NCBI RefSeq assembly: GCF_937973075.1
Contig: NZ_CALBWL010000035.1
Location: 1-34,484 of the forward strand
Direction: 5' to 3'
Origin: an uncultured Campylobacter sp.
GTDB taxonomy: Bacteria > Campylobacterota > Campylobacteria > Campylobacterales > Campylobacteraceae
DNA: 34,484 nucleotides
Shown here: piece after piece, positions 1-8,496 of the stretch
Numbering within the stretch: position 1 is the first letter of the stretch
Layout of the letters: the number at the start of each line of letters is the position of its first letter
Program-made: the position numbers and the translations under genes
Notes under the pieces: generated by a model
Told to the model about the DNA's origin: nothing
Databases searched by the model: none
The model's input: only the letters and a program-made list of their open reading frames with translations

Positions 1-353
1 ATATGCGTAAAATTTTGCTTTTTGAAAGCGAGCCGTGGGGGCTAAAGCGTATCGCAGTAGCTCCGGGCACAAAGCTAAGCGCGGTTGCAAAACAGATCGG
101 AATTTCACCGTCGCAAATGCAGGATTACAACGCGCATATTAAAAACGGAATTTCGCCGCTTAACGGCAAGTACTTCTTTTATATCCCACAAAGTAAATAT
201 GCAGAATTTGTCGTCAATCAAGGCGCGTTTCAAGCGTATGAGCCACGTCTGAAACAGCGCAAGCCAGGACGCGTGTTAGCAGGTTTGGCGAACGAGCTTA
301 GCCTCAAAGACAAAAACGAAATAGCGCTAAATAATATAAAATTCAATAAATAA
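1..353 (+). CDS. C-terminal part of a lytic murein transglycosylase (MltD-like), cut by the window edge
   Basis: The frame is open to the left edge, so the Met at base 3 is probably internal and the gene starts outside the window. What remains is about 116 residues with a LysM-like stretch: a basic strand, then APGTKLSAVAKQIGIS, then QDYN and a closing hydrophobic FFYIP, the usual beta-alpha-alpha-beta order of a peptidoglycan-binding LysM unit. The basic tail has no recognisable domain. The next gene is rlpA, 13 bases downstream, and an MltD-type transglycosylase followed by RlpA is a sensible cell-wall pair. The catalytic domain is not visible, so the family name is inferred from the LysM-like end and the neighbour. 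Confidence 0.55.
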   Translation, partial: MRKILLFESEPWGLKRIAVAPGTKLSAVAKQIGISPSQMQDYNAHIKNGISPLNGKYFFYIPQSKYAEFVVNQGAFQAYEPRLKQRKPGRVLAGLANELSLKDKNEIALNNIKFNK

Positions 354-366
354 GATCGGATCGAAG

Positions 367-1122
367 GTGTCGTACCAGAAAATTGCTCTTTTTAGTGCGC
401 TTTTTGCGCTGATTCTTGCCGGTTGCTCGTTTCGCACCGCACCGTCGTCTAGATCGTCTGCGGGCGGTGCGGGCAAGATAGGCAAAAACTCTCCCGCCAC
501 CATGCGCCCTTATAAGATCAACGGCAAAACCTACTATCCAGAGCAAGTAAGCGTCGGCGATACCCAGATCGGAATCGCCAGCTGGTATGGGCCGAATTTT
601 CATGGTAAATATACCTCAAACGGCGAAATTTACGATATGAACGGCATGACCGCCGCGCACAAAACCTATCCAATGAATACTATGGTAAAGGTCACGAATC
701 GCGACACCGGCGCTACCGCAACCGTGCGCATCAACGATCGCGGTCCATTCGTGGATGGTCGCATCATTGATCTTAGCAAAACAGCTGCCAATCTAGTGGG
801 CGTATTTGCCAAAGGCACGGCGCCGGTAAAACTTGAAGTAGTGGGTTTTTATGGGCATACTATCGCCAAAGGCTCGCCGAAAGCAACCATCGTCGGCGGA
901 AATTTTATGGTGCAAATCGGTGCGTTTAGAAACAGAAGCGGCGCACAAATTTATCAGCGCGATTATCACGGCACGGCGGGATATCCTGCAATCATCAAAG
1001 AATTTAGCATAGACGGCGCGCCGATTTATCGCGTCTTTTTAAGCGGATTTAAAAGCGAGGATGAGGCGAGAGATTTCGCGCATAATGGTAAATTTACTGG
1101 AGCTTTCATCGTAAGGGAGTAG
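367..1122 (+). CDS. rlpA: RlpA-family septal ring lytic transglycosylase lipoprotein
   Basis: RlpA proteins are outer-membrane lipoproteins that bind denuded glycan strands at the septum and in some species cleave them. The 251-residue product starts with a GTG codon and a lipoprotein signal ending in LAGC (Cys at about residue 20). A linker leads to the double-psi beta-barrel at about residues 65-160, with the family signature GIASWYGPNFHGKYTSNGE and later RINDRGPFVDGRIIDLS, which carries the conserved Asp. The last 75 residues (FMVQIGAF to IVRE) form a SPOR peptidoglycan-binding domain. Length and architecture are normal. It follows the transglycosylase fragment by 13 bases and is probably co-transcribed with it. 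Confidence 0.93.
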   Translation: MSYQKIALFSALFALILAGCSFRTAPSSRSSAGGAGKIGKNSPATMRPYKINGKTYYPEQVSVGDTQIGIASWYGPNFHGKYTSNGEIYDMNGMTAAHKTYPMNTMVKVTNRDTGATATVRINDRGPFVDGRIIDLSKTAANLVGVFAKGTAPVKLEVVGFYGHTIAKGSPKATIVGGNFMVQIGAFRNRSGAQIYQRDYHGTAGYPAIIKEFSIDGAPIYRVFLSGFKSEDEARDFAHNGKFTGAFIVRE

Positions 1123-1359
1123 CAGTTTTATTTGACGGCTTTTACTTTCGTTTTTTTGCTTGATAAGGGCTTTGTTAAATTTATTTGTGAGCTATTTGCA
1201 GTAAAATTTCTCGTCATCTAATAGTTATCTGCTTTAGCTGCGGCGAAGTGCGGGCTACTTGCAAGCTATTCGTAGCAAAAATTGCGCCTGTCTGCTTGAG
1301 CTTTGCTTTTTAATAGGACGCCGTGGCTGATAAAATTTCTATATTGTTATGGATAAAGT

Positions 1360-1596
1360 ATGCAAAAATATCCGGAAGTTTATAGTTTAGAAAAGAGTTT
1401 GGCTATACTTGAAAAATATAAAGACGAGCTGAGCGTAGAACAATACGAGCAAAACAGATCTATCATCTGCAACCACGCGATAGAGGGTATGTTTGCAAAC
1501 GAGCAAGATATAATCGATCTTATCAAGGTCGATAAGGGAGAAAAAACGCCCGATGAGATAATAAACGAATATAAAAAAGAATGGGGCGTTTTATAG
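1360..1596 (+). CDS. Orphan VbhA-like Fic antitoxin
   Basis: The 78-residue product resembles VbhA-type antitoxins, which block Fic AMP-transferases by placing the Glu of an S/T-x-x-x-E-G motif in the active site. Visible are a predicted helix with NHAIEGMF, followed by NEQDIIDLIKVDKGEKTPDEIINEYKK, which matches the second half of the family (a hydrophobic stretch, a short G-E turn, then a basic helix). The position usually held by Ser or Thr is Asn here, while the inhibitory Glu-Gly is kept. No Fic gene or HPFxxGNGR motif follows; the next gene lies on the opposite strand. The region is AT-richer than its flanks. Family assignment is by eye from a short protein, so moderately sure. Confidence 0.6.
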   Translation: MQKYPEVYSLEKSLAILEKYKDELSVEQYEQNRSIICNHAIEGMFANEQDIIDLIKVDKGEKTPDEIINEYKKEWGVL

Positions 1597-1670
1597 CGCA
1601 GTAGAAAATATTAAATTTGGATGGCGAAATATCAGAGGTATTTTGACGCAGCTCATCGGTCCTTTGAATT

Positions 1671-2153
1671 TTAATCGTGCAGAAAAGTTACTACCTCATG
1701 ATCTTTTGGCAGAAATTTTCCACCATCGATGCCATCATCTCCGTATTCCAATAATGCTTCATTTAAAATTTCATAAATTTCATCCATTGAAATATCTCCA
1801 ATATCAGAATTTACGCTTTGGAATTTATATTTGATTTTAAATGGATTTTCCGTGAAATATTTACTCGTAGTCTCATCATAAATTCGCCTTATATCAAGCT
1901 CGATATTTTTACCTTTATAGTGAAACAACCAAATATCCTCGCCCGTATAGCCATCCCGTGGATCCGGCAGTTGAGGGCTACCGATAAAGATAAGATAGGT
2001 CTGTTTTTGTTTATCTACTACCCAATTTAACCATCTAATATCTTGATTGCTCAATAAAGGTTTTCTATATTTTGTTCTAATTTTATTAACAGCGTATATA
2101 ATATCATATTTCTCCAAGTCCTCTTTAGAAATATACTCCGCAATAAACGCCAT
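1671..2153 (-). CDS. Hypothetical 160-residue acidic protein
   Basis: I do not recognise a family. The protein is acidic, soluble and without signal peptide or membrane segment, rich in Asp, Glu, Ile and Tyr, ending with a run YGDDGIDGGKFLPKDHEVV. It is preceded by a very strong ribosome binding site, AAGGAGGAGAGA, directly upstream of the ATG (complement of 2154-2165), which supports a real translated gene. Codon and base use is clearly AT-richer than RlpA or the TonB receptor on either side, as for the antitoxin-like gene it faces, suggesting the pair arrived together. Size, acidity and position would suit an immunity protein, but that is only a guess. Confidence 0.65.
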   Translation of the reverse strand: MAFIAEYISKEDLEKYDIIYAVNKIRTKYRKPLLSNQDIRWLNWVVDKQKQTYLIFIGSPQLPDPRDGYTGEDIWLFHYKGKNIELDIRRIYDETTSKYFTENPFKIKYKFQSVNSDIGDISMDEIYEILNEALLEYGDDGIDGGKFLPKDHEVVTFLHD

Positions 2154-2337
2154 TCTCTCCTCCTTAAGGAATTCTATAATTTAAAGTAGATCGCTCGTAT
2201 ACAGACCGAACAAAGACGAAATTTCAAATTTAATCCTTTTACTGACGAGAACTTATCGTTAAACTGCCAATTTATATGCGATTATCATCAATTCTTACTA
2301 TAATTTTTCGTAAAATTCGTTATGAAATTCAAAAATT

Positions 2338-3171
2338 TCAAGCGCTTTGTCGCTCGCCACCTCTTTTAAATTTAGCGTCCAAAAATACGCAGAATTTCAC
2401 GCCGTATAGGTAGAAAATCCAGCTTATGTAGATCCACAGAAAGAAAAATAGCGCGACCGAAAATGAGCCGTAGATACTAAGATAGGTTTTGTTATAAAAG
2501 ACGTATTGCGCGAAAACCAGTCTTGAAAGCCACCATAAAATCGATGCTACGAGCGATGAGGCAAGCACTGCTTTTGCGCGGATCTCGCGGTTGATCGCCG
2601 TAGCGTAAGTGATCGCAAAGATCCCCCAAACGATTAAGTAGGGTAGAATTTTAAGCAAATTTATCCAGCTCGTAAGCTCGGTTTTATTTAGTAGCTCCTG
2701 AAGCTCGCCGCTGATATAAAACGATGCTCCAAGCCCCACAGGAGCGAGCGTCATCAGCGTCCAGTAGGTGCTTAGGCTCTTAAAAAAGCTTCGCTCGGGT
2801 GAATGCGAAATTCGCGCGATAATCGCTTCAAAGTCCCCGAAAAACAGCACCGACGTAACTAACACTGCGCAAAAGCCCGTTACGCCAAGGCTTAGTCCGT
2901 TAGCCATAAATTCCTCGATATAGTGCGCCATACTCGCTTGATTTGCGGGCAGGAAGTTTGAAAAAATAAAGCCCATAATCTTATCGTAGTAGCCTTTAAA
3001 GCTTGGCAGCTGCATAAAGACGCTAAGCGAGACCATCAGCACCGGCAGTAGCGCCAAAATCGTGTGAAAGCTAAGGCTTGATGCATGGTGCATGAGCTCG
3101 GTATCGTAGAGGCGGAAGAAATTTTTGAGTCGATTTTGCACTTGCATAAGCGCTGGTATTAGTTTTTTCAT
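2338..3171 (-). CDS. YihY/BrkB-family integral membrane protein
   Basis: The 277-residue product has six hydrophobic segments. The N-terminal signature MHHASSLSFHTILALLPVLMV corresponds to the family's conserved start (A-x-x-L-x-F-x-x-x-L-x-x-x-P), and the end FFFLWIYISWIFYLYGVKF matches its last conserved helix. YihY proteins have been labelled ribonuclease BN or virulence factor BrkB; the former was a mistaken identity and the true function of the family is unsettled. A short basic tail follows. It is transcribed away from the TonB receptor across a 209-base AT-rich gap. Length is typical. Confidence 0.85.
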   Translation of the reverse strand: MKKLIPALMQVQNRLKNFFRLYDTELMHHASSLSFHTILALLPVLMVSLSVFMQLPSFKGYYDKIMGFIFSNFLPANQASMAHYIEEFMANGLSLGVTGFCAVLVTSVLFFGDFEAIIARISHSPERSFFKSLSTYWTLMTLAPVGLGASFYISGELQELLNKTELTSWINLLKILPYLIVWGIFAITYATAINREIRAKAVLASSLVASILWWLSRLVFAQYVFYNKTYLSIYGSFSVALFFFLWIYISWIFYLYGVKFCVFLDAKFKRGGERQSA

Positions 3172-3380
3172 ACGGGCGATTTTACATTAAAATTTTAGAA
3201 TTTCATATAAATTTGCGCAATTTCTCTTTTGTATCGCGGTATATCGTCTATGAAATTTTAAACTGCAAAAATGCGACTACAAATATATAAATTTATATCT
3301 CGAATTTAGTCTAAATTTAGGAAAATTTTTCTAATATGCTAAAAAATAATATTAAATATATCCATAACGAAGGGAAAATA

Positions 3381-5714
3381 ATGGAACGAAGGAAAACGAT
3401 GAAATTTAAAATTTCATTAGCGGCATGTATGTGCTTACTATGCGGTAGTTTGGCTGCAGCACAAAGTGGCGGTAATTCTGCGCCTGAAAAATCGCAGAAT
3501 ATGGGCGTAATCGAGGTAAATTCCGTCGGCGATAATATCAGCGAGAGCGGTATCGACGAGGGCTTTTTGAGCAAAAACGTGCAGCAAGGCATGCTTGCCG
3601 GCAAGCGCGCTTTGGATCTTCCCTATCAGATCAACACGATCAGTAAGGAGATCATAAACCACCAAGGCGTCACCGGCTACGAGGAGGCGGTCAAATACTT
3701 CCCGTCCGCGCAGATTCAGATGCGCGGCGGTGCTACGGTCGGACGCCCGCAGACGCGCGGCTTTGAGGGTAGCGTCGTAGGCAACAGCTTCTGGGACGGC
3801 TTTTATACGATTTCGACGACGGCGATTCCGATGGCGATGTTTGAGAGCTTTCAGGTGCAAAACGGCGTCGCGGGCTCGCTCTACGGCGCGCAAAATCCGG
3901 TGGGCATTTTCAGCTACACGCGCAAGCGCCCGGTAAAAGATCAATACATAATTTGGAGCGATTATATGTCGCGAAGCAACCTAGGTCTCGGGCTTGATCT
4001 ATCCGATAAATTTGAAAAATTCGGCTACCGCGCGGTATTTTACGGATCAAACGGCGACAGACAACCGAAGGGCTCAAATTTGCAGCGCCGCCTAGCCAGC
4101 GTCACGATGGAATTTTACCCGACGGGCGATCTAACGTTTGAAACCGCGGCAAGCTATTATGAGCACAATACCAAGGGCTTTGCGGGGCAGTTTGCCCTCG
4201 GCGTAATAAACGGTAAGATCACAGACGGAATTACGCTTCCAAAAGCGGTAGATTCCTCAGAGCGCGGTCTTGGTCAGAGCTTTGGAGGCATGCATCTAAA
4301 AACCACTACCGCAAGCGCAAAATTTAAATACTCACCGACGGATCAGCTCTATTTCGAGGGCGGCTTTCAGTTTCAGCGTGCCGATCGTGATACTCACGGC
4401 GTCGTAAACTATCTGCTTCCAGAAGGGTTTGATTGCGCAAATTATGCCGCTTTACGACCTAAAGATAGACCAAGCATATGTAATAGTAATCCAAATGCGA
4501 AATGGACGAAGCCGGGCGATTATTATACTCAACACAGCGGCGGTGCTATAGCAGCGTATAGATTTGATCTGCCAAGCGGCTATCTCAAGGCTAATACGCA
4601 GTTTAACACGGGCGATATCGAGCACGATTTCAGCGTGCAGACCAACGGATATCACTGGACGCAGGATAGATATAAGATCGCAAGCACCAACTACACCTCA
4701 CCTACCATAGGCAATATCTACGATCCTAAAATTCTAAACTACACCGGTGCTAGGCGCGGAAGCGGGCTGTATCACTATGCGGTTTTGGATATGTATAACG
4801 TCTCGGTGCTAGATGATATCACGATAAACGATAAATTTGACGTGATGCTAAGCGCATCTAAGGCGTGGATGAGGCAGGAATCCTACAATAATCGCCAGCA
4901 AAGACTTGTTAAAGCCTACAGCGATTCCGGCTATAGCTGGGCGGGTAGCTTGATCTTCCATCCGGTAGAGGACGCCAGTATTTACTACACCTACGCAGAT
5001 AGCTTGCAACAGGGCTCTACCCATGTTTATGATGGCGGTCCACATAACGGCGAGGTCGCCTCTACATCTCCGTATCGCTCTAAGCAACACGAGATCGGCG
5101 CTAAGATCCGAGTAGCCGATATGATCGATTTTAGCGTAGCGTATTTTGATATCCGCAGACCGATCGCTTATCTAAATAGCTCTACGGGGATCTACGGCAT
5201 AAATGGCGAGCAGCGCAACCGCGGATTTGAGTTTATGAGCGGCGGACGAATTACCGAAAATTTAAGCGTGCTAGGCGGCTTTACCTACATCGATCCAAAG
5301 ATGCATAACGTAAGCATCGCAGGCGCTAACCGCAAGATCGCAAACGGCATCCCTAAGATAAACGCAAATTTAATGCTTGATTACGTGATCCCAGGCACCA
5401 ATAAGCTTGCGGTTAGCACAAATTTTCACTACACCGGCAAGATGTATCTGGATGATCTAAACACTCAGCACACCCCTAGCTTTTTCGTTACCGATATCGG
5501 CATTAGATATACGAGCGAGCACCTTTTGGGCGATAAGACTACGCTGCGCTTCAACGTAAATAACGTATTTAACAAAAAATACTGGGCGGGAATGTATCCT
5601 GCGAGCGCCGACGGTGCGGGCGGAATAGATCCAAAAAGCGTGCTAGGCTCGGCAAACGGCGTGACGCTGGGCGAGAGTAGAAGCTTCATGCTCTCTGCGG
5701 AGGTAAAATTTTAA
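3381..5714 (+). CDS. TonB-dependent outer-membrane receptor, siderophore type
   Basis: A TonB-dependent receptor moves a ligand, usually an iron chelate, across the outer membrane using TonB energy. The start at 3381 has AAGGGA five bases upstream; a second ATG at 3399 also has a good site, and either gives a signal peptide (basic n-region, CMCLLCGSLAAAQ). The plug domain (about residues 55-180) shows DLPYQINTISKEII, PSAQIQMRGG, TRGFEG and VQNGVAGSLYGAQNPVGIFSY. A long beta-barrel follows and ends in SRSFMLSAEVKF, with the terminal Phe needed for barrel assembly; NVNNVFNKKYW is the typical near-terminal motif. The ligand cannot be read from sequence; the overall form resembles ferri-siderophore receptors. 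It is followed by a terminator and stands alone. Confidence 0.93.
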   Translation: MERRKTMKFKISLAACMCLLCGSLAAAQSGGNSAPEKSQNMGVIEVNSVGDNISESGIDEGFLSKNVQQGMLAGKRALDLPYQINTISKEIINHQGVTGYEEAVKYFPSAQIQMRGGATVGRPQTRGFEGSVVGNSFWDGFYTISTTAIPMAMFESFQVQNGVAGSLYGAQNPVGIFSYTRKRPVKDQYIIWSDYMSRSNLGLGLDLSDKFEKFGYRAVFYGSNGDRQPKGSNLQRRLASVTMEFYPTGDLTFETAASYYEHNTKGFAGQFALGVINGKITDGITLPKAVDSSERGLGQSFGGMHLKTTTASAKFKYSPTDQLYFEGGFQFQRADRDTHGVVNYLLPEGFDCANYAALRPKDRPSICNSNPNAKWTKPGDYYTQHSGGAIAAYRFDLPSGYLKANTQFNTGDIEHDFSVQTNGYHWTQDRYKIASTNYTSPTIGNIYDPKILNYTGARRGSGLYHYAVLDMYNVSVLDDITINDKFDVMLSASKAWMRQESYNNRQQRLVKAYSDSGYSWAGSLIFHPVEDASIYYTYADSLQQGSTHVYDGGPHNGEVASTSPYRSKQHEIGAKIRVADMIDFSVAYFDIRRPIAYLNSSTGIYGINGEQRNRGFEFMSGGRITENLSVLGGFTYIDPKMHNVSIAGANRKIANGIPKINANLMLDYVIPGTNKLAVSTNFHYTGKMYLDDLNTQHTPSFFVTDIGIRYTSEHLLGDKTTLRFNVNNVFNKKYWAGMYPASADGAGGIDPKSVLGSANGVTLGESRSFMLSAEVKF

Positions 5715-5742
5715 AATCTAGCGGGTTTAAAATTTCTAATTG

Positions 5743-5772
5743 AGCGGCGCGAATGGTTATGGCGCCGCTTTT
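5743..5772 (+). terminator. Rho-independent terminator after the TonB receptor
   Basis: A perfect 8-bp GC-rich stem, AGCGGCGC (5743-5750) pairing with GCGCCGCT (5762-5769), closes an 11-base loop and runs directly into TTTT. It lies 29 bases after the receptor stop codon. Confidence 0.8.
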
Positions 5773-5946
5773 AAATTTATGAAATTTTATCGCTCTAAGC
5801 AGCAAGACTAAATTTAACGAGGCTTGTTTTAATTCATTTTAAAATTTAAGCCTCGGATTTGGAATTTTAAACCTTGATTTTAAAATTTAAATCTTTAAAT
5901 TTTTAAGTCGCCGCGCCTAAGCTCGCCCGCAAATTTTATCGCGCGG

Positions 5947-5975
5947 TTTAAAATTTAGCCGTTTTTGGTTATAAT
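5947..5975 (+). promoter_or_regulatory. Promoter-like site before the COG3400 gene
   Basis: A consensus -10 box TATAAT (5970-5975) lies 27 bases before the ATG, with a weak TTTAAA (5947-5952) 17 bases further upstream. The strong -10 with a poor -35 is what is expected of Campylobacter housekeeping promoters. Confidence 0.55.
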
Positions 5976-6002
5976 CTTTGCAAAACCACGAAACGGAGAG
6001 CA

Positions 6003-7421
6003 ATGAAACAAGTTTTAATCATCGCAAGTGGAAAGTTTGCGCGCCATTTTTTATCCAAAGTTTGTAAAATCAAAGATGTCATCAGATCATATCGCGTCAT
6101 AGCTAAAAATACGGATGCCGTGCCCTCAGAGCTTGAAAACGAGTCAAATTTTTCGGTCGAAATTTTTGATCCTACTAGCATTGAGCGGTTGCGCGTGGTG
6201 TTAGCAGAAGAGGAATTCGACCGCTGCATAGTGATAATGGAGGATGAATTTGACACTAAAGTAACACTTGAAAATTTAAAGACGCTCGCTCCGGATTTAG
6301 AGCTTTACGTGGCCGATTTTTGGGGACTTTTGCGCGATAATAAAAATGAAGCTCACGTAAAAATTGTAAATACCCTTGCGCTAAATTCCTCGCGCTTCAT
6401 CGGTTTTTTGCCCGATAGCCCCGTTTTTGCTGATAACATCGGGCTTGGACGCGGAGAGATAATGGAGGTAAAAGTGCCCGTAGGAAGCTCGTTCGCGTAT
6501 AAAAAAATCAGCACGCTTTCTAATGCGAAATATCAAATTCCGATGATTTACCGTCACAACAATTACATCGTAACGACGCCCAGCTCGCGGATATATCCGA
6601 ATGATACGATCTTGGTTGTGGGCGAGCCTAGTGCGCTGCGAGCGGTGTTTGCTGAAGTAAAAAAGCAAAGCGGGCAATTTCCATCGCCATTTGGGCTAAA
6701 TATTTTCGCGCTAATTGATATGAAAAAAATGAGTGACGACGAGATAGCTAGGACGGTTAGGGCGCTTGAGTTTTTGGATTTGCATATTAGAAATCATAAA
6801 ATTTATCTGCGAATTTTAAATCCTTTGCTAAACGACGCTTTTAGCGAGCTTAAAGCTCTGTGCGAGCGGGATAAATTTGAAATTCTCATCGATTACTCGG
6901 GCGAATTAAATTTAAAGCGCGACGTGAGCGAAAATAAAGCAGGCTTGGTAGTTTGCTCAAGCGGAGTTTTTGAGGCGAAAAAAGCAGCACTTAAAGCGCT
7001 TGAAATCCCTGTGCTAAGCCTTGGAGAGGGCGAACTAAAAGATGTGCGTAAAAGCGTCGTGCTAAGTGCCGGCGAGCGGCTTCGCGAGGAATCAAGTATC
7101 GTCTTTGACATCAGCTCGCAGCTAGGGCTAGACGTGTATTTGTATCTTTTCGGCGAGAGCGAAAGGGGCGAGTTTGCGCAAAGCTACGTGAGCTTATCGA
7201 AGCTTTTTAAGCAGAGTTTATTTGTGATTCCTTGCGAGCGGCAAAATCCGATTTTAGCGCTAGGCAGCGAGCGAGATCTGTTGCAGTTCGTGCCATTTAA
7301 TGATAGAATTTTGGCGCGCAAGCTCACATCGATTTTCAATCAGGATTTGGATCAGATGTATTTTAAACTCGGCAAAAATCATCAAATTTTCGTTCCGAGC
7401 GATTACGGGTATGAAAAGTAA
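6003..7421 (+). CDS. COG3400-type protein with TrkA N- and C-domains
   Basis: The 472-residue soluble protein begins KQVLIIASGKFARHFL, a Rossmann-type nucleotide-binding start as in TrkA N-domains, although the usual G-x-G-x-x-G is relaxed to A-S-G-K-F-A. Residues of about 150-215 (EIMEVKVPVGSSFAYKKIS ... PNDTILVVGE) look like a TrkA C-domain (RCK-C). The second half is family-specific and resembles a repeat of nucleotide-binding folds. Such proteins gate or sense for potassium channels and transporters, but no transporter gene lies beside it here, so the partner is unknown. It has its own promoter and a GGAGAG ribosome binding site, and precedes aroB by 43 bases. Confidence 0.75.
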   Translation: MKQVLIIASGKFARHFLSKVCKIKDVIRSYRVIAKNTDAVPSELENESNFSVEIFDPTSIERLRVVLAEEEFDRCIVIMEDEFDTKVTLENLKTLAPDLELYVADFWGLLRDNKNEAHVKIVNTLALNSSRFIGFLPDSPVFADNIGLGRGEIMEVKVPVGSSFAYKKISTLSNAKYQIPMIYRHNNYIVTTPSSRIYPNDTILVVGEPSALRAVFAEVKKQSGQFPSPFGLNIFALIDMKKMSDDEIARTVRALEFLDLHIRNHKIYLRILNPLLNDAFSELKALCERDKFEILIDYSGELNLKRDVSENKAGLVVCSSGVFEAKKAALKALEIPVLSLGEGELKDVRKSVVLSAGERLREESSIVFDISSQLGLDVYLYLFGESERGEFAQSYVSLSKLFKQSLFVIPCERQNPILALGSERDLLQFVPFNDRILARKLTSIFNQDLDQMYFKLGKNHQIFVPSDYGYEK

Positions 7422-7431
7422 TCGAAATTTA

Positions 7432-7440
7432 TGTTACAAT
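7432..7440 (+). promoter_or_regulatory. Extended -10 promoter-like site before aroB
   Basis: TGtTACAAT is an extended -10 element 24 bases upstream of the aroB start. No matching -35 is evident. It could let aroB and the overlapping downstream genes be transcribed separately from the COG3400 gene. Confidence 0.4.
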
Positions 7441-7464
7441 TACCCAAAAATCAAAGGCTAGCGT

Positions 7465-8496
7465 ATGAAAATCGATCTTAATTTAGGCAAAAAATACAGC
7501 GTTTTTATCGACGAATTGCATAGTTTAAAACTTAGCGGCAAGGTCGCTATCGTGACAAATCCCAAAGTAGGGGGGCTGTGGCTTGATTTCTTACTGCAGC
7601 GGCTAGATTGCGAGCAAAAATTTATCATCACGATCCCAGACGGCGAGGAGTATAAAAATACCGCAAGCGTGGAGCAAATCTTAGAGCAGCTTTTTAGCTC
7701 CAAGCTTGATCGCAAAAGCACGCTCATCGCTCTTGGTGGCGGCGTTATTAGCGATATAACGGGCTTTTGCGCGAGTATTTATGAACGCGGCATCGATTTT
7801 ATCAATATTCCGACGACCCTGCTAGCGCAAGTGGATGCGAGCGTCGGCGGTAAAACGGGCGTGAATAATCGCTTCGGCAAAAATTTAATCGGCTCATTTT
7901 ATCAGCCGCGCGCGGTTTATTGCGAGAGCAAATTTTTATCGACGCTTCCTGCGCGAGAGTTCGCGGCGGGTGTTGCAGAGGCGGTAAAGATGGCTGTATG
8001 CTTTGATGTCGAACTATTTAAATTTTTCGAGACTCACGATCTAAAAAGCGCTGATGAAATTTCGCACGTAATCGCTCGCTGCGTGGAGATTAAAGCAAGC
8101 GTCGTAGAGCGAGACGAGCGCGAAAGCGGCATCAGAGCGGCGCTTAATTACGGGCACACCTTTGCTCACGCTATCGAAAAAATTACTGATTATAAAAAAT
8201 TTTTGCACGGCGAGGCTGTGGCGATCGGTATGGTGATGGCAAACGCGCTAGCGCGTCGCCTCGGTAAACTAAGCGGCGAACAGGAGGAGCAGATCCGTAA
8301 AGTGCTTCAAAAATTCGCGCTTCCGATAAAATTCCACGTAGAGGATGCGGTGGAATTTTACGAGCTGTTTTTTCTCGATAAAAAGAGCGAAAACGGCAAG
8401 ATAAAATTTATCCTGCCCGATGGCATCGGTAAATTCTACACTTCCAAAGAGATCGCAAAAGATGAAGTAATTACAGCGCTGAAAGAGTTTGAATGA
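7465..8496 (+). CDS. aroB: 3-dehydroquinate synthase
   Basis: AroB converts DAHP to 3-dehydroquinate, the second step of the shikimate pathway, using NAD and a divalent metal. Seen in the 343-residue protein: DGEEYKN near residue 55, the NAD-binding GGGVISDITGF, the signature PTTLLAQVDASVGGKTGVN, then AALNYGHTFAHAIE and LHGEAVAIGMV, which carry the metal-binding His residues. All are intact. The last four bases (ATGA) are shared with the next gene, so translation of aroB and the channel gene is coupled. Confidence 0.97.
   Translation: MKIDLNLGKKYSVFIDELHSLKLSGKVAIVTNPKVGGLWLDFLLQRLDCEQKFIITIPDGEEYKNTASVEQILEQLFSSKLDRKSTLIALGGGVISDITGFCASIYERGIDFINIPTTLLAQVDASVGGKTGVNNRFGKNLIGSFYQPRAVYCESKFLSTLPAREFAAGVAEAVKMAVCFDVELFKFFETHDLKSADEISHVIARCVEIKASVVERDERESGIRAALNYGHTFAHAIEKITDYKKFLHGEAVAIGMVMANALARRLGKLSGEQEEQIRKVLQKFALPIKFHVEDAVEFYELFFLDKKSENGKIKFILPDGIGKFYTSKEIAKDEVITALKEFE

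Noticed and set aside
1643..1834. Small open frame after the antitoxin as a Fic remnant.
   Set aside because: It runs antisense through the better-supported 1671-2153 gene, starts at TTG, and has no Fic motif.
3346..3364. Possible Fur box before the TonB receptor.
   Set aside because: The AT-rich stretch AATAATATTAAATATATCC has no clear 7-1-7 or hexamer match to the Fur consensus; AT-rich DNA here makes chance likeness easy.
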